In this document: in pieces, positions 20,771-33,005 of the stretch
Layout of the letters: every line of letters starts with the position of its first letter
Numbering within the stretch: the first letter of the stretch is position 1
Origin: Selaginella moellendorffii
Taxonomy: Eukaryota; Streptophyta; Lycopodiopsida; Selaginellales; Selaginellaceae
Assembly: GCF_000143415.4 (NCBI RefSeq)
Contig: NW_003314405.1
Location: 251,749-315,748 of the forward strand
Direction of reading: 5' to 3'
Length of the DNA stretch: 64,000 nt
Translations under genes and position numbers: made by a program
The notes under the pieces: generated by a model
What the model was told of the DNA's origin: nothing
What the model saw: only the letters and a program-made list of their open reading frames with translations
Database searches by the model: none

Positions 20771-21470
20771 GGTAAAGCAAAGGGGTGTTTGGCATTTGAC
20801 ATGCGCTTTTCTCTTTTCAGAAATATGTATTGCTACTGGTTTGTGGTTTGCTACTGGTTCCTTTTGTAACTGTCTTTCCTCATTTCCTTTTAAAACTTTT
20901 AACGGACTTGTTTCTCAGCCCTTCAGGAGGACTGCCAGCACCTAAAATCATTGTTATGCAAGGCCCAAAATTCTACAAAGACAGGGACACGGAAGCTGCT
21001 GAATATCTTGGTCTCACTTACAAGAGTGTGTAGCAAATTTGATACATTGTGCTTTGTCTATTACAGGAACGCTATAACACTTGCTTGCAAGGAGGGCGTT
21101 AAGCACATAGCGTTCCCAGCTATCTTGTGCGGCTATGGTGGGTTTGTACTCACACCTTACCTCTTGTATACTGAGTTCACATTGTGTTTCAGGTTTCCTC
21201 TGGATAAAGCGGCAAGGATTGCTGTAGAAAGCATACCAAAGGCACTCAAAAGTGCTAAAGTGTCCATTGAAGTAAGCTGCGGATTAGACATGCCTTTGTT
21301 ATTCTGTGTTCATAATTGTAGGTTCACTTTGTCATAAAGGACAAACCCACCTGGAGAGACTTGGTAGCTGTAACAAACTTCCTTGCATTTAAGGATTATG
21401 ATCGTTATGTATCTTGTCGGTGCAGCAGACCCCCCTTTCCAGTCACTTCTGAAGGCATTCCAACTTTGTT
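20771..21470 (+). pseudogene. Partial tandem copy of the macro-gene 3' half, unit B
   Basis: Begins at the donor of intron 7 (GTAAAGC) and repeats exons 8-12 of the preceding gene. The small exon equivalent to 20007-20049 is rearranged (an internal repeat of TTGCTACTGGTT). The donor after ...CTTAC is lost (CTTACAAGAGTG in place of CTTACAGGTATGCCAGAGTG), and Trp-Arg-Asp-Trp is changed by substitutions. It cannot make a normal product. It keeps the LCGYGG form of the macro loop, like copy C. Confidence 0.85.
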
Positions 21471-21471
21471 T

Positions 21472-21643
21472 ATAGCATATTGGACATTGGTGATGAAAAA
21501 TTTATATTGTTAATTTGCACTTGCTAATGTTGAAAACCCTTGCAATATTAAGCTTAGTCTCTCAATATATTCAATAGGTGATAGATTATCAGATGTCGAC
21601 TTGGATATGGCGAGACAATGATGACCTATTCTCAATCACAGCT
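21472..21643. repeat. Inverted segment of the macro-gene 3' flank, unit B
   Basis: The reverse complement of this stretch matches the normal downstream flank seen in unit A (about 11525-11655) and unit C (about 30545-31360), including the region reading TATCACCTATTGAATATATT. In B it runs the other way round before rejoining at AGGATTTCTTTCTTTAGTGC. Confidence 0.8.
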
Positions 21644-22773
21644 AGGATTTCTTTCTTTAGTGCCTTTTTGGTCTAAATGCATATATATTAATTAATTTCT
21701 TAACTAGCTTATGTGGAGATTGATAAAAAGTCTAACAATACTAACCTTTCTGCCATACAAAAAGAAAAAAAGAAAAAAATATTCAAAAAGTTTTACTAAC
21801 AGACAACTTTTGATACTATTTATGATATGTTCTCCCCCCTTTAAAAAGATTGACATTCTTGTTGATGCACACTTGAGACCATTGCCAAAGAAACAACTCT
21901 AGAAAAAAATTTATGATATTCATATTTTGTGAGAAATGTATTAACTTAAATAAGTTATATTATTGATAATCATTGCCAAATAGAATAGAATGGCATATAA
22001 TTATTAGCAATAATAATTAATTATAATATTTAATAAGGATAATTAACTATCCCAGATGATCAAGAACTAAAAGCTCAAAGAAGTTTATAACTAAATCCTA
22101 TATAATAACAATCATAAATTTCATACTGACTAATTTCAATGTTTAAAAAGAAATCATGATATAACCTATAATTTCCACCTTAGCAAATTCACAGGCTAAA
22201 ACTTCATAATGCAAAAGTTAATAAAGAGTATATCTATATTAATTTAAAAGCCATGCTCGACAAGTGATCACCAAACCATCTTTTATAAATTTTAACATGT
22301 AACACACTTTATAACAAGTGCAATGAGAATCATCAATAATCAATAATTTCAAACTCAAACCAACAAGGATCTAACAATTTAAGTATTAATCACTAATTCT
22401 TCATTTTACAAAACTAACTAATTAAGTCACTTTTCAAAGAAAAGCCAAAACTCAACCCTACTAAAAAATTTCATCTATAATATAGCTAACCCAACTTACC
22501 ACTCAATTTATTGAATGCCAGTATAATTGCTAACTAGCAAATGCATGAATATTAACAACATAAAGTTACAACCAAATCACCAATATTATCTTTGTCAAAA
22601 CTTGTGAAGCAAATTATCAATTTCCAATGAGGCTTAATTAATCACTAACTATCTGACTAATTATAGATCAAAAATTTATCTTTGGCATTATACTTATGAA
22701 GAAATATCTCATTTCACTCTAATATCAACTCTACCAATGTTAATGTCAAGGTTTTAATATTGACATAGGCATA

Positions 22774-24156
22774 CACTTGTTGAGTTCATCAATGTAGTGC
22801 ATGTGCAGCCCAAAACATCTAAGGGCATCACAAATCTATTATTGCTTCAAACTTCTATCCACCAAAAGTAAATAGCCTCCCTAAGAAGCTAGTTTGGAAA
22901 AAACACTAGTTACTAGGTTGAGGTCTTGTTTATTAATAAAATTAACCAAACAAATCACTTCACCAACTAAGAAATTACCACCTATAGAATCAAGAAAGAG
23001 CTCTTAATGTATTAATTTTTACTATGTCTAAACTTAGTAAGTTTCTTCATCAAACCATAAGCTTCACTCCAAATAATACCCTTCCATCAATTCCTTTAAG
23101 TTTTAGCTTTGCAACTATACTCCTCTTGGAACGCAAAGACTTTGATTTTTCATGAGGTGATGGCGTTGTTATCCAAATAACATCTGCCAATCCCTAATCA
23201 TCATCATCTATGGTTAAGACTAAAATGGTATTTAATCGTATTTGAGCTCCTAACTTTCATTCTTGATTAATAAAAGCATCCTCAGCAAATGCTTAAGAAT
23301 TTCATCTCTAACAATAGAGTACAAATGCCCCCAATTGTCCCTACTAATCATTACTCATATCTTGGAGACCAACACAACAGGATCAGAGTCCTATTACATT
23401 ACTCCATACTAATGTATTTAGAGTATGAGTCTGTTTTGGGTACTTTAATTTTTTCAAAATAACATTGTCGACTCCACATTAGCCAGTAAAGATCAAATTA
23501 GCATCATTGACTCATAGAATGGGGTGACTAGTGCTTATAGGGAAACCATTCATCTTGTCCTGAGATCCAAATGAGCTTTTTAACTATAATAACATGTTAT
23601 TAGAATTAGAATTACTATAGCTATTGGCACTAGACTTGCCCTCTAATGAATCTTCCTTAAGAGATTTATATTGTACTCATTCCAATTACCAAAATTTGAA
23701 GCCCAGTATTATTATTTATTGTCAGTACCTCCCAATGTCAGAATTGGATAATTTGTGCGTTTGCTACCTTCCCTAGATGTGGTAGCTGTATCTCAAAATC
23801 AAACCCTAATTCCCTATTATATCCTACCATCAAAAGTTGATAGGGTAGAAATTTAATTTAAGTATCACTGACACGAGGACCATATGATTTGACAAGTTAT
23901 CATGAACCACTGAGAATATAAATGAGTATGCATTAGTCTTGAATCTAGTAAGTGCATCCCTTTTGAAGGTCAGGACTCTTTACACATATTATTTATAGAA
24001 TTACTATAGTTATCTGAGTAGTAAGGTACTATCAAATAAACTATTATTTATTTAATAAGCCATTCACAATTTCACAATATAAAACAATTTATATTTATAC
24101 ATTCATGGCTTAATCTTTGAGACAAGCATATGACTACTAATAAGATCAACTAAGTA
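22774..24156 (-). pseudogene. Decayed 18S rRNA gene (fossil), unit B
   Basis: Same landmarks as in unit A, read from 24156 downward. It shares nearly all substitutions and deletions with unit A, so decay preceded the triplication. A few private changes exist (for example a CCAGTATTATT block where A has GCCGGTATTATT). Confidence 0.88.
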
Positions 24157-26827
24157 GTTAATGCAAAGCACATATGTCCTAGCACCCAAAGATGCAGTAA
24201 AGGCAATGTATAACTAGCATCAACTAAGATGGCATAGTTGTAAGGTTCATATTTCAAGTGCCAAGGGGTAGCCAAAGCCCTCAATAGCTGAGTGAAGCTT
24301 ATGCACAATAAGAAAATATGCACACAGCCTTTAATCATCTTGGCTGGACTTGGACTTGACCTTGGCTATCAAATTAATAAGCCTCTACTTGAGCATCAAT
24401 CCAAAAATAATAATTGAGCTATAATGAAACCTCTTTATGATGCAATTTCATAAGGTTTCTCATGCCCTTAGATCTTACTATATTTGAAACTAACATAGTC
24501 TTGCTCATGCTTTGGATGATAAAAAATTGGATTACCTTGTGCTCACACAACTACTACCATTTTTTAACTCTCTGCTATTACTTGATTCTTATCATAAAAC
24601 ACATGCAAGTGTACTTTATCCTAGTGCTTGGTATGTTGCTACAAAAAATTCATAAACTTCTGGGACACCCACAAACAAAAAAAGTTTGTAATGAAGAACT
24701 TAAGAAAGAAAAATTAGAATTTTGTTGTGGGCATTATAGCAAATGTAGTTATAATTGACACATATACACTATACCAACTTGAAGTTTTAAAACTTTTTAT
24801 TAATTTCTTATCATTTTTTAGCCATAAGCATTTTTATATTTATTTTTTATTAATATTTTTTTATTTTTATAAAAAAAATTTATACTTCACATTTTTGCAA
24901 ACTTTAAACAATTTTAAAACTTCCACATCATATATATGATAATAATACAGACATAAGAATGAGCCAAGTAAAGGCGTGTGTCTCTCTTCATACTTGCTTT
25001 GTAGAGCTTGACTTTGTATCTCCAGGACCCTGGCTCAAAAGAATTGCGACAAGGAGCATGAGAAAGTAGCGACCTCGATCATGCCTATTTCTGGACTGGT
25101 CAAAGTATTAAGTGTTGAGAACCGGTTTGTCTCTTGACTCGAGAGTTACCTGGTTAATTTGAGTTGCATGATATAAATATATGTGAAGATCCACTTGCGC
25201 CTTACTGGGAGGATCACGTCCTTGGCATGTCCCCAAACGCTACCTTGGCTGAAGCAGACACTGCAAGGCCACAGCCATGCAGAGTATAAGATCGATAGAA
25301 ACTCTTTGAAAAAACTTAAGTAAAAAGCATCTTGCCTCTGGAGGAACTTGTCAAAGCAGCTTGAGAATTAGAAGAAAACTTTCCGGAATGAAGATTGACA
25401 CTAAAATATCAAACTGAAACCAACGTTGGAAAAGCAAGAAAGATAAAGCAAGTGTTACCTGTATGAAGTCTAGATATATTGATTCGATAGAAAATCGACA
25501 ATAAAATGATTTACAATTAGAAAATATACTAGATAGAGCTCAAAGTACCTCTAGTGTCAGTGTCTTTCTCTCACATTTTTCTTTTCTAAGGAAGAAGTTT
25601 TATCCTAGTCTGTTGTAATGCCTGAAATCCAATCCACAGATATTTGTTGATACTAGTTAAATCTAATTAACATGGTACGCTCTCACCACCACCAGCTAGC
25701 ACATATCGGACAGTATGCGTTTGGGAGCTCTTCCAGGTAGACGCTGCTATGAAATTATCTGAAAATCGAAAATCAGACGCATTCATCTCAGGCCGGACAA
25801 GGAAAGTCATGCAAGAAGAAGTGCACTGATCTAATAAGCAATGCTAAGAGAGGGGTATGATACCAGAAATTCATGGCCGTCCAAGGTATGATCAAGATCA
25901 GCTACAAGCTCGATGAAATGCCGGTGATCCTGTCCCTGCCGCTCCCTACCCTAGCTAGATCCAAAGAGAAACGCTCCTTTGGGGGTCATGAGCAATCGGA
26001 AGAAACTGAAGTTCGCGAGTATGAAGTGTTCTTATGGTTTGCAGTTCCCTGTTCTTTGTTGTTTATCAAGCTTGCAGGGAGGCCTTGCACACGACGAGTT
26101 CTTGATCATGTTCCTGCATGACAATTTTTCCCCAGCTTAATTTTCATTGTGAAGACTTGGGGATGGAGCGGAACAGAGGGGGCCCTAATCCTTGTCAAGC
26201 AACAAGGCAAACACTGTTTCGAAGACCAAAAAAACGACAGGAATGCTTCTTCTTCGTTTTTTGTTTTGGAGGGGTTCTCCTCAAAGAGGAAATCCCCAAG
26301 AGAGGGCTGGGTAGCTGGTCTTCGATCCTGCTTGTTAGTAGTTTCACACAATCGAAAATCCTACATCTAAGTGTGGGGCAGCCGGGGGCTTCGATTCCCC
26401 GACTTCCTCTCGCTTTGGCCGCCTCAACGTACTGTACAAAACAGTAGCGACAGCCCAAAACGAAAACTGAGTAGCCACGTTGAGAATGGGCACCCCACCA
26501 TTTTGATGGTTTGAGAAAAACATAACGCCTCCTCCCACGCCGCCTCCTCCCAGCGCCGCCGCCAACAGCAAAACCAGCCCCCTCAAAACTTACCCTAAAC
26601 ACTAGCCTTTAGATATATTTACACAGCATCCTAACCGTCAGATTAGCTGATCCGATGGCTGTGAATTGTTTAAATCTAAGCTAACGAAAAATGCATGGTT
26701 AAATAAAGAAACTCATTAAAGTAAATGCGATAGTAACTATTAACTCATAAAGGTTGGAGCAAAGTTAATTTTAAGGCGGATTTTTTTTTTTTTACTTTTA
26801 ATATTCCTTTTCTTTAACTTTTTAATT

Positions 26828-27013
26828 TCACCTAAAACACCATCTATTAAATATGGCCTCGCTGGTGGGAGCAACTGTGGTAGAGCAAGGCCTAGAGCTG
26901 GTCATAGCTGGAGGGGCATGTTGCTCCATGTCGAAGTAGAAAGAAACTGCTGATGCCTCACAAATGCCAGCTCGCAATGAAGAACAGGCGAAGGATGGAT
27001 ACGTTGCTTCCAT
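26828..27013 (-). pseudogene. Truncated remnant of the 7541-8044 frame, unit C
   Basis: Same truncated remnant as in unit B, with the same lost ATG, at the junction of units B and C. Confidence 0.5.
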
Positions 27014-27069
27014 TCGGCAGCTTTCTTCTGCCTGGTTGCAAGCTCTGTGAATGAGAATGCTCTGTGAAG

Positions 27070-28029
27070 TTACAAGATTTTCTTGATTTGTTTCATGAAT
27101 TCTTTCGTCACTAGTGTGTACGTGTGCTCTGTTGGGTGAATTAAATCCCAGAAAACATAATCACTTGGATTCCTGCACAGCCCGCTCAAGGTATTTTTGT
27201 GTGATAGGCAATTGGGGCAACAACCCCCTCCATTCTGGAATCCAAACTTATTTGGGTTCTCCACGTACGATTTGATCAGTGAATAGCCGTCAACAAATGC
27301 ACCTCTCATCCCTGGGAATTTCTTTGCCACCCCCAAAACAATCGCCCGAGCTTGCCAATTGAATTGTTCTACTAAATCGTTGATCTCTCTCACACAATTT
27401 CCATCCGACGTGACAATAGGCACACAGCCTAACGGCCCAAGGCTAGAGTAGACAATCTTCCTGAATCCATATTTATAAAGTTGCTCCAAGCCTTTCTCCA
27501 ATAACACTAGCATTGCTTCCAAGTCTACATTAGCAAGGTTTTGAAGATTTGCCGCAATGTCATTGCCACCCGAAGATATCACAACCACAAAGTCATTGAG
27601 ATTCATCATGGGGATCTTGTTGGCTAGCTGTCCAAGTTGTTTTAGCTGCTCATTAAACGACACGACACCCCAGTCTGAGTGAGTAGAATCAAGCAGTCCA
27701 CTACCGTCTGACGCAAAGTTGATGCTTAGTGGAAGTTGGCTCCCACCTTTCAAGCCCAAGAATGGTTTTGAAAAGGGCAAACCGATCACTTTGTTTATCA
27801 GATCTGGAATTAGAAACCCATCGCTACATCTTCCTGATGGCTGGTTATACCTTGTCTTCCCATACGGCACAAAATCACAACGAGAAACAGAGTTCTTCAC
27901 GTACTTGTTAGTTCCAACATCAAAGATTGAGTCTCCCATGTAGATAGTCCGAAGTTGAGGAACCGACCTCCCATACACGCACGCGCAGAGAGCCAAGATC
28001 GCAAACACCAACACTAAAATCTTCGTCAT
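27070..28029 (-). CDS. GDSL-type esterase/lipase, copy C
   Basis: 319 residues, all SGNH blocks present (Ser34, Asn156, Asp295/His298 by alignment with copy A), signal peptide MTKILVLVFAILALC as in A. The 3' half of the gene and its flank carry B-type variants. The 5' half and promoter carry A-type variants, so this copy is a mosaic. TATA box at 28073-28079. Confidence 0.93.
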   Translation of the reverse strand: MTKILVLVFAILALCACVYGRSVPQLRTIYMGDSIFDVGTNKYVKNSVSRCDFVPYGKTRYNQPSGRCSDGFLIPDLINKVIGLPFSKPFLGLKGGSQLPLSINFASDGSGLLDSTHSDWGVVSFNEQLKQLGQLANKIPMMNLNDFVVVISSGGNDIAANLQNLANVDLEAMLVLLEKGLEQLYKYGFRKIVYSSLGPLGCVPIVTSDGNCVREINDLVEQFNWQARAIVLGVAKKFPGMRGAFVDGYSLIKSYVENPNKFGFQNGGGCCPNCLSHKNTLSGLCRNPSDYVFWDLIHPTEHTYTLVTKEFMKQIKKIL

Positions 28030-28393
28030 CTCGCCAAAACCTTCACGAGAGAACCTAATACAGAAAGCCCGTTTATATAGTGAAACGAGAAAAAGGTGAA
28101 CCTACCTTTACAGCTGCGCTTCATGCCTTTTTGGATTAGAAAGAGCCTTGAACAAGTTTTTGTCGCTCTTCTTCTTCTAGCTCGCCAGTAGATGCGATTC
28201 ACAAGGATTTCTCCATGCCACTCGCATCATTGGCTAGAACAGGGAAATGGAGCTCTCCTTTGCGCAAAGGCGAAGGATTAAGCAAGCAAAGTCAACACTC
28301 GATAACCCATAAAAATAACTCTAACGTAAAAAGGCTATAGGGCTTAGGGCTGTGCTGTGGCGATGGAGGCAGTGATAGTCGAGCCGCCCCAGG

Positions 28394-30558
28394 ATGCGAC
28401 TCCATATCGTGTGCTTGCCAGAGCTAGGGAGAGTGCAGGAGCGAGTTGTGCTAATTTTCCATGCAGCTTATCCGGACGTAAGAGATGTGCACCTCTATTC
28501 TGTACATCTCGAACTTCTCAAGTTACGCCGATCTCGACTCATGGATCACATTCGAGCATCTCTGGAGCTGTCAACATTCGGTACTCCACGAGCTCTGGAG
28601 CTCGCATTCACAAAGTAAGAGTATGTGCATTGTACTTTTCAAAAAAATATCGGTGGTTCTTTTGCAGGATGAATGAAGAGCTGCGGGCTCTGGTAGGATC
28701 ATCAGATTGCCGGGTATGTGGTAATCTCTCTTCTTGTCAGATGGATTATTGCTGTTTCTGTGAATGTTTACTTTGGTTTTATAGGATTGGTGTGCGCAAA
28801 ACAGGTCCTTGGTGGTGGTGCTTGGAGACGCGCATGTGTATGTATTTGGCCAGGCCCTTGCGTTGGTGATACTGTGCCGAAGTGGGAAGGACGAAAAGCT
28901 AACCCGTCCAAGTTCTCTCTACCGTCTCAAAAATGCTAGCCCCCCGCAAAGTAGCAGTCTACCTTTTTATTACCACAAGGTACTTACTCTTTTGTTGAAA
29001 TTTGGTATTCTGAAAGTGTGTGCACACAGGAGCGGCTGACTACGGCAGACACTTACCTAATCGTTGCGTCGAGACACCTAAATTATCACATGGATAGCGA
29101 TTTTACAAGCGTTTTCTCCACTCGGATCGACGCACTTGTGAGTATTGTATGCTTCTGATCTGCAAACAAGCTTGTAATGGGCGAACTAGTACAGGGCCTC
29201 GAGGAAGCTTGGCGCCAGATTGCCGACGTAGGGTCTGATGATTGCAGGACATTCGCAGTAGTTCCTGTTGGAGAGCTGCTGCGACAGAAAGTGGCCAATG
29301 GAGTGACTCAAGAGGTGAGTGGACAGCTACACAGCACCGCAGAGGACATAGAGGAAAACCCAGTCAATATAAATCCCGAGCCTGCGGACGAATCTGAGTC
29401 TGAAGATGAAGATGTGCCTGAAGACCCGGATGAGTCTGAAGACGAACAAGCGATGGAGTTATATGATGTTAGACCCGATGGTTTCCTTCCCCTAGGTACG
29501 TACAGTACATCAATTATAGCTATATAACCTTATTTCTGTTTTCAGTCAATGGGAACCCTCAAGTACCCGAACCATTTACCTCTTGCAAGCCCGGACCTCC
29601 CAGGGACCCCTGCATAAGAGTGATGGACCTCAAGGTTCAAATCTACCTCTCATTTTGTTTGTTTATCTGAGTTTGTGGTTTGAGATTTAGTGGCTTTTGA
29701 TCAGGAAAAGGACCTCAAGCTTGTTTGTAAAGTCGGCTCTTGCAAGTTCGTGATTAAAAACGGGGACATAAAAGAGTGGTTTGTAGACGGAAAGAATGAC
29801 GCTATTGTAGTTCCTGTTGGAGGTCAGATACACAGAGGTAAAGCAAAGGGGTGTTTGGCATTTGACATGAGCTTTTCTCTTTTCAGAAATATGTATTGCT
29901 ACTGGTTTCTTTACTGGCTTGGATATCATGTAACTGTCTTTCCTCATTTCCTTTTAAAACTTTTAACTGACTTGTTTCTCAGCCCTTCAGGAGGACTGCC
30001 AGCACCTAAAATCATTGTTATTCAAGGCCCAAAATACTACAAAGACAGGGACATGGAAGCTGCTGAGTATCTTGGTCTCACTTACAGGTATGCCAGAGTG
30101 TGTAGCAAATTTGATACATTGTGCTTTGTCTATTACAGGAACGCTATAACACTTGCTTGCAAGGAGGGCGTTAAGCACATAGCGTTCCCAGCTATCTTGT
30201 GCGGATATGGCGGGTTTGTACTCACACCTTACCTCTTGTATACTGAGTTCGCATTGTGTTTCAGGTTTCCTCTGGATAAAGCGGCAAGGATTGCTGTAGA
30301 AAGCATACAAAAGGCACTCAAAATTGCTAAAGTGTCCATTGAGGTAAGCTTCCCTGGATTAGACATGCCTTTGTTATTCTGTGTTCAAAATTGTAGGTTC
30401 ACTTTGTCATAAAGGACGAACCCACCTGGAGAGACTGGGTAGCTGCAACAGACCTCCTTGCATTTAAGGATTATGATCGTTACATATCTTGTCGGTGCAA
30501 CAGACCTCCCTTTCCAGTCACTTCTGAAGGCATTCCAACTTTTTTTAGCTGTGATTGA
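28394..30558 (+). CDS. PP2C-like (degenerate) + macro-domain protein, copy C, altered start
   Basis: Exons by comparison with B: 28394-28614, 28668-28713, 28785-28979, 29030-29137, 29195-29495, 29546-29634, 29705-29837, 29887-29929, 29983-30087, 30139-30213, 30265-30343, 30397-30558. Two bases (CG) are missing in CTCCACGTATC, so the usual ATG at 28363 leads into a wrong frame. The next ATG (28394) restores the original frame and costs about 11 N-terminal residues (new start MRLHIVCLPEL). The rest is open. It has LCGYGG in the macro loop, closest to the family form, and a Trp for Cys change in exon 5 (EEAWRQI). Expression would need initiation to bypass the upstream out-of-frame ATG. Confidence 0.7.
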
Positions 30559-30643
30559 GAATAGGTCATCATTGTCTCGCCACATCCAAGTCAACATCTG
30601 ATAATCTATCACCTATTGAATATATTGACAGACTAAGCCCAAT

Positions 30644-31275
30644 CATACTTGCATTCAAACAGGTACGATTAAAAAAAACTGCAGTTTAAAACGAGCGTAT
30701 AATACGGCGTTTAAAACGGCATTTAAACACCAAGAATATTTTAAAGAAAACCCTAAAGAATATGCTTTCTTTTACTTAGATTAGGGTTCATGTAAAATCA
30801 GGGTTCGCGGGATCCAGAAGCGCTAAGGTAAGTCCAGGATGGGGGGAGGAAGGCAGCCATGCTGGAGCTAGGCTTATGTTCTAAAACTAAGGCCGACATC
30901 TGAGACAAGCCATGAATATGCATGTCGTATAGAAGATCAAGTCCGGGAGTTTGAGGCTTATCAAGCATGATCTTGATAACCTTGAGTTTGAGCCTCAGTG
31001 GCAAAGGATCCTTGCACTTCAGGAAGTTGTTGAAGAACCTCTTCAACAACCTAATGATGACAGTGCTAGTGGTGATGATGTTCTAGATTCGGAGGATGAA
31101 GATTAGATTAAACCTATATTATATTATGTTAAACTTTGTTTAGTAACAATTAATTATTTTTTAATTATATTAAAACTGAAAACCACTATACCCATTCGAA
31201 TAAAAGCTAAACAGGTATTAAACGTTCGATACCCATTCGAATCCAGTTGAGTTCGAATGATCAGATGCAAGTATG
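30644..31275 (+). mobile_element. Non-autonomous hAT-like DNA transposon
   Basis: A 632-base insertion absent from units A and B. Inverted ends CATACTTGCAT/ATGCAAGTATG are flanked by an 8-base target duplication AGCCCAAT (30636-30643) and AGCTCAAT (31276-31283); the empty site in A reads AGCTCAAT. Eight-base duplications are typical of hAT. A plus-strand stretch before 31107 ends in an acidic tail (DDVLDSEDED then stop), probably the remnant C-terminus of a transposase. Confidence 0.85.
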
Positions 31276-33005
31276 AGCTCAATATTGTAAGGGTTTTTAA
31301 CATTAGCAAGTGCAAATTAACAATATAAATTTCTTATCACCAATGTCAAATATGCTAGGCTAAATTATAATTTAGGATTTCTTTCTTTAGTGCCCTTTTG
31401 GTCTAAATGCATATATATTAATTAGTTTCTTAATTAGCTCAAGTGGAGATTGATAAAGAGTCTAATAATACTAACCTTTTTGCCATTATGACAGTAAAAG
31501 AAGAATATTCAAAAAGTCTTACTAACAGACAACTTTTGATACTATTTATGATATGTTCTCTCCCCTTTAAAAAGATTGACATTCTTATTGATGCACACTT
31601 GAGACTATTGCCAAAGGAACAACTCTAGAAAAAATTCATGATATTCATATTTTGTGAGAAATGCATTAAGTTAAATAGGTTATATTGTTGATAATCATTG
31701 CCAAATAGAATAGAATGGCATATAATTATTAGCAATAATAATTATTTATAATATTTAATAAGGATAATCAACTATCCCAGATGATCAAGAACCAAAAACT
31801 CAAAGAAGTTTATAACTAAATTCTATATAATAACAATCATAAGTGTCATACTGACTAACTTCAATGTTTAAAAAGAAATCATGATATAACCTATAATTTC
31901 CACCTTAGCAAATTCACAGGCCAAAACTTCATAATGCAAAAGCTAATAAAGAGTATATCTATATTAATTTAAAAGCCATGCTCAACAAGTGATCATGAAA
32001 CCATCTTTTATAAATTTTAACATATAACACACTTTATAACAAGTGCAATGAGAATCATCAATAATCAATAATTTCAAACTCAAACCAAAAAGGATCTAAC
32101 AAGTTTAGTATTAATCACTAATTCTTCATTTTGCAAAACTAGCTAATTAAGTCACTTTTCAAAGAAAAGGCAAAACTCAACCCTACTAAAAACTTTCATC
32201 TATAATATAGCTAACCCAACTTACCACTCAATTTATTAAATGTCAATATAATTGCTAACTAGCAAATGCATGAATATTAACAACATAAAGCTACAACCAA
32301 ATCACCAATATTATCTTTGTCAAAACTTGTGAAGCAAATTATCAATTTCCAATGAGGCTTAATTAATCACTAACTATCTGAATAATTATAGATCAAAAAT
32401 TTATCTTTTGCAATATATTTATGAAGAAATATCTCATTTCACTCTAATATCAACTCTACCAATGTTAATGTCAAGGTTTTAACATTGACATAAGCATGCA
32501 CTTGTCAAGCTCATCAATGTAATACATGTGCAGCCCAAAACATCTAAGGGCATCACAAATCTATTATTGCTTCAAACTTCTATCCACCAAAAGTAAATAG
32601 CCTCCCTAAGAAGCTAGCTTGGAGAAACACTAGTTACTAGGTTGAGGTCTAATTTGTTAATAAAATTAACCAAACAAATCACTTCACCAACTAAGAAATT
32701 ACCACCTATAGAATAAAAAAAAAGCTCTTAATGTATTAATTCTTACTATGTCTAAACTTAGTAAGTTTCTTCATCAAACCACAAGCTTCACTCCAAATAA
32801 TACCCTTCCATCAATTCCTTTAAGTTTTAGCTTTGCAACTATACTCCTCTTGGAACTCAAAGACTTTGATTTTTCATGAGGTGATGGCGTTGTCATCCAA
32901 ATAACATCTGCCAATCCCTAATCATCATCATCTATGGTTAAGACTAAAATGGTATTTAATCGTATTTGAGCTCCTAATTTTCATTCTTGATTAATAAAAG
33001 CATCA

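Larger units (their letters stand above)
16964..26854. repeat. Tandem segmental repeat, unit B
   Basis: Second copy, 9,891 bases. It is longer than A chiefly because of the partial tandem copy of the macro gene 3' half (20771-21470) and the inverted flank (21472-21643). Confidence 0.95.
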
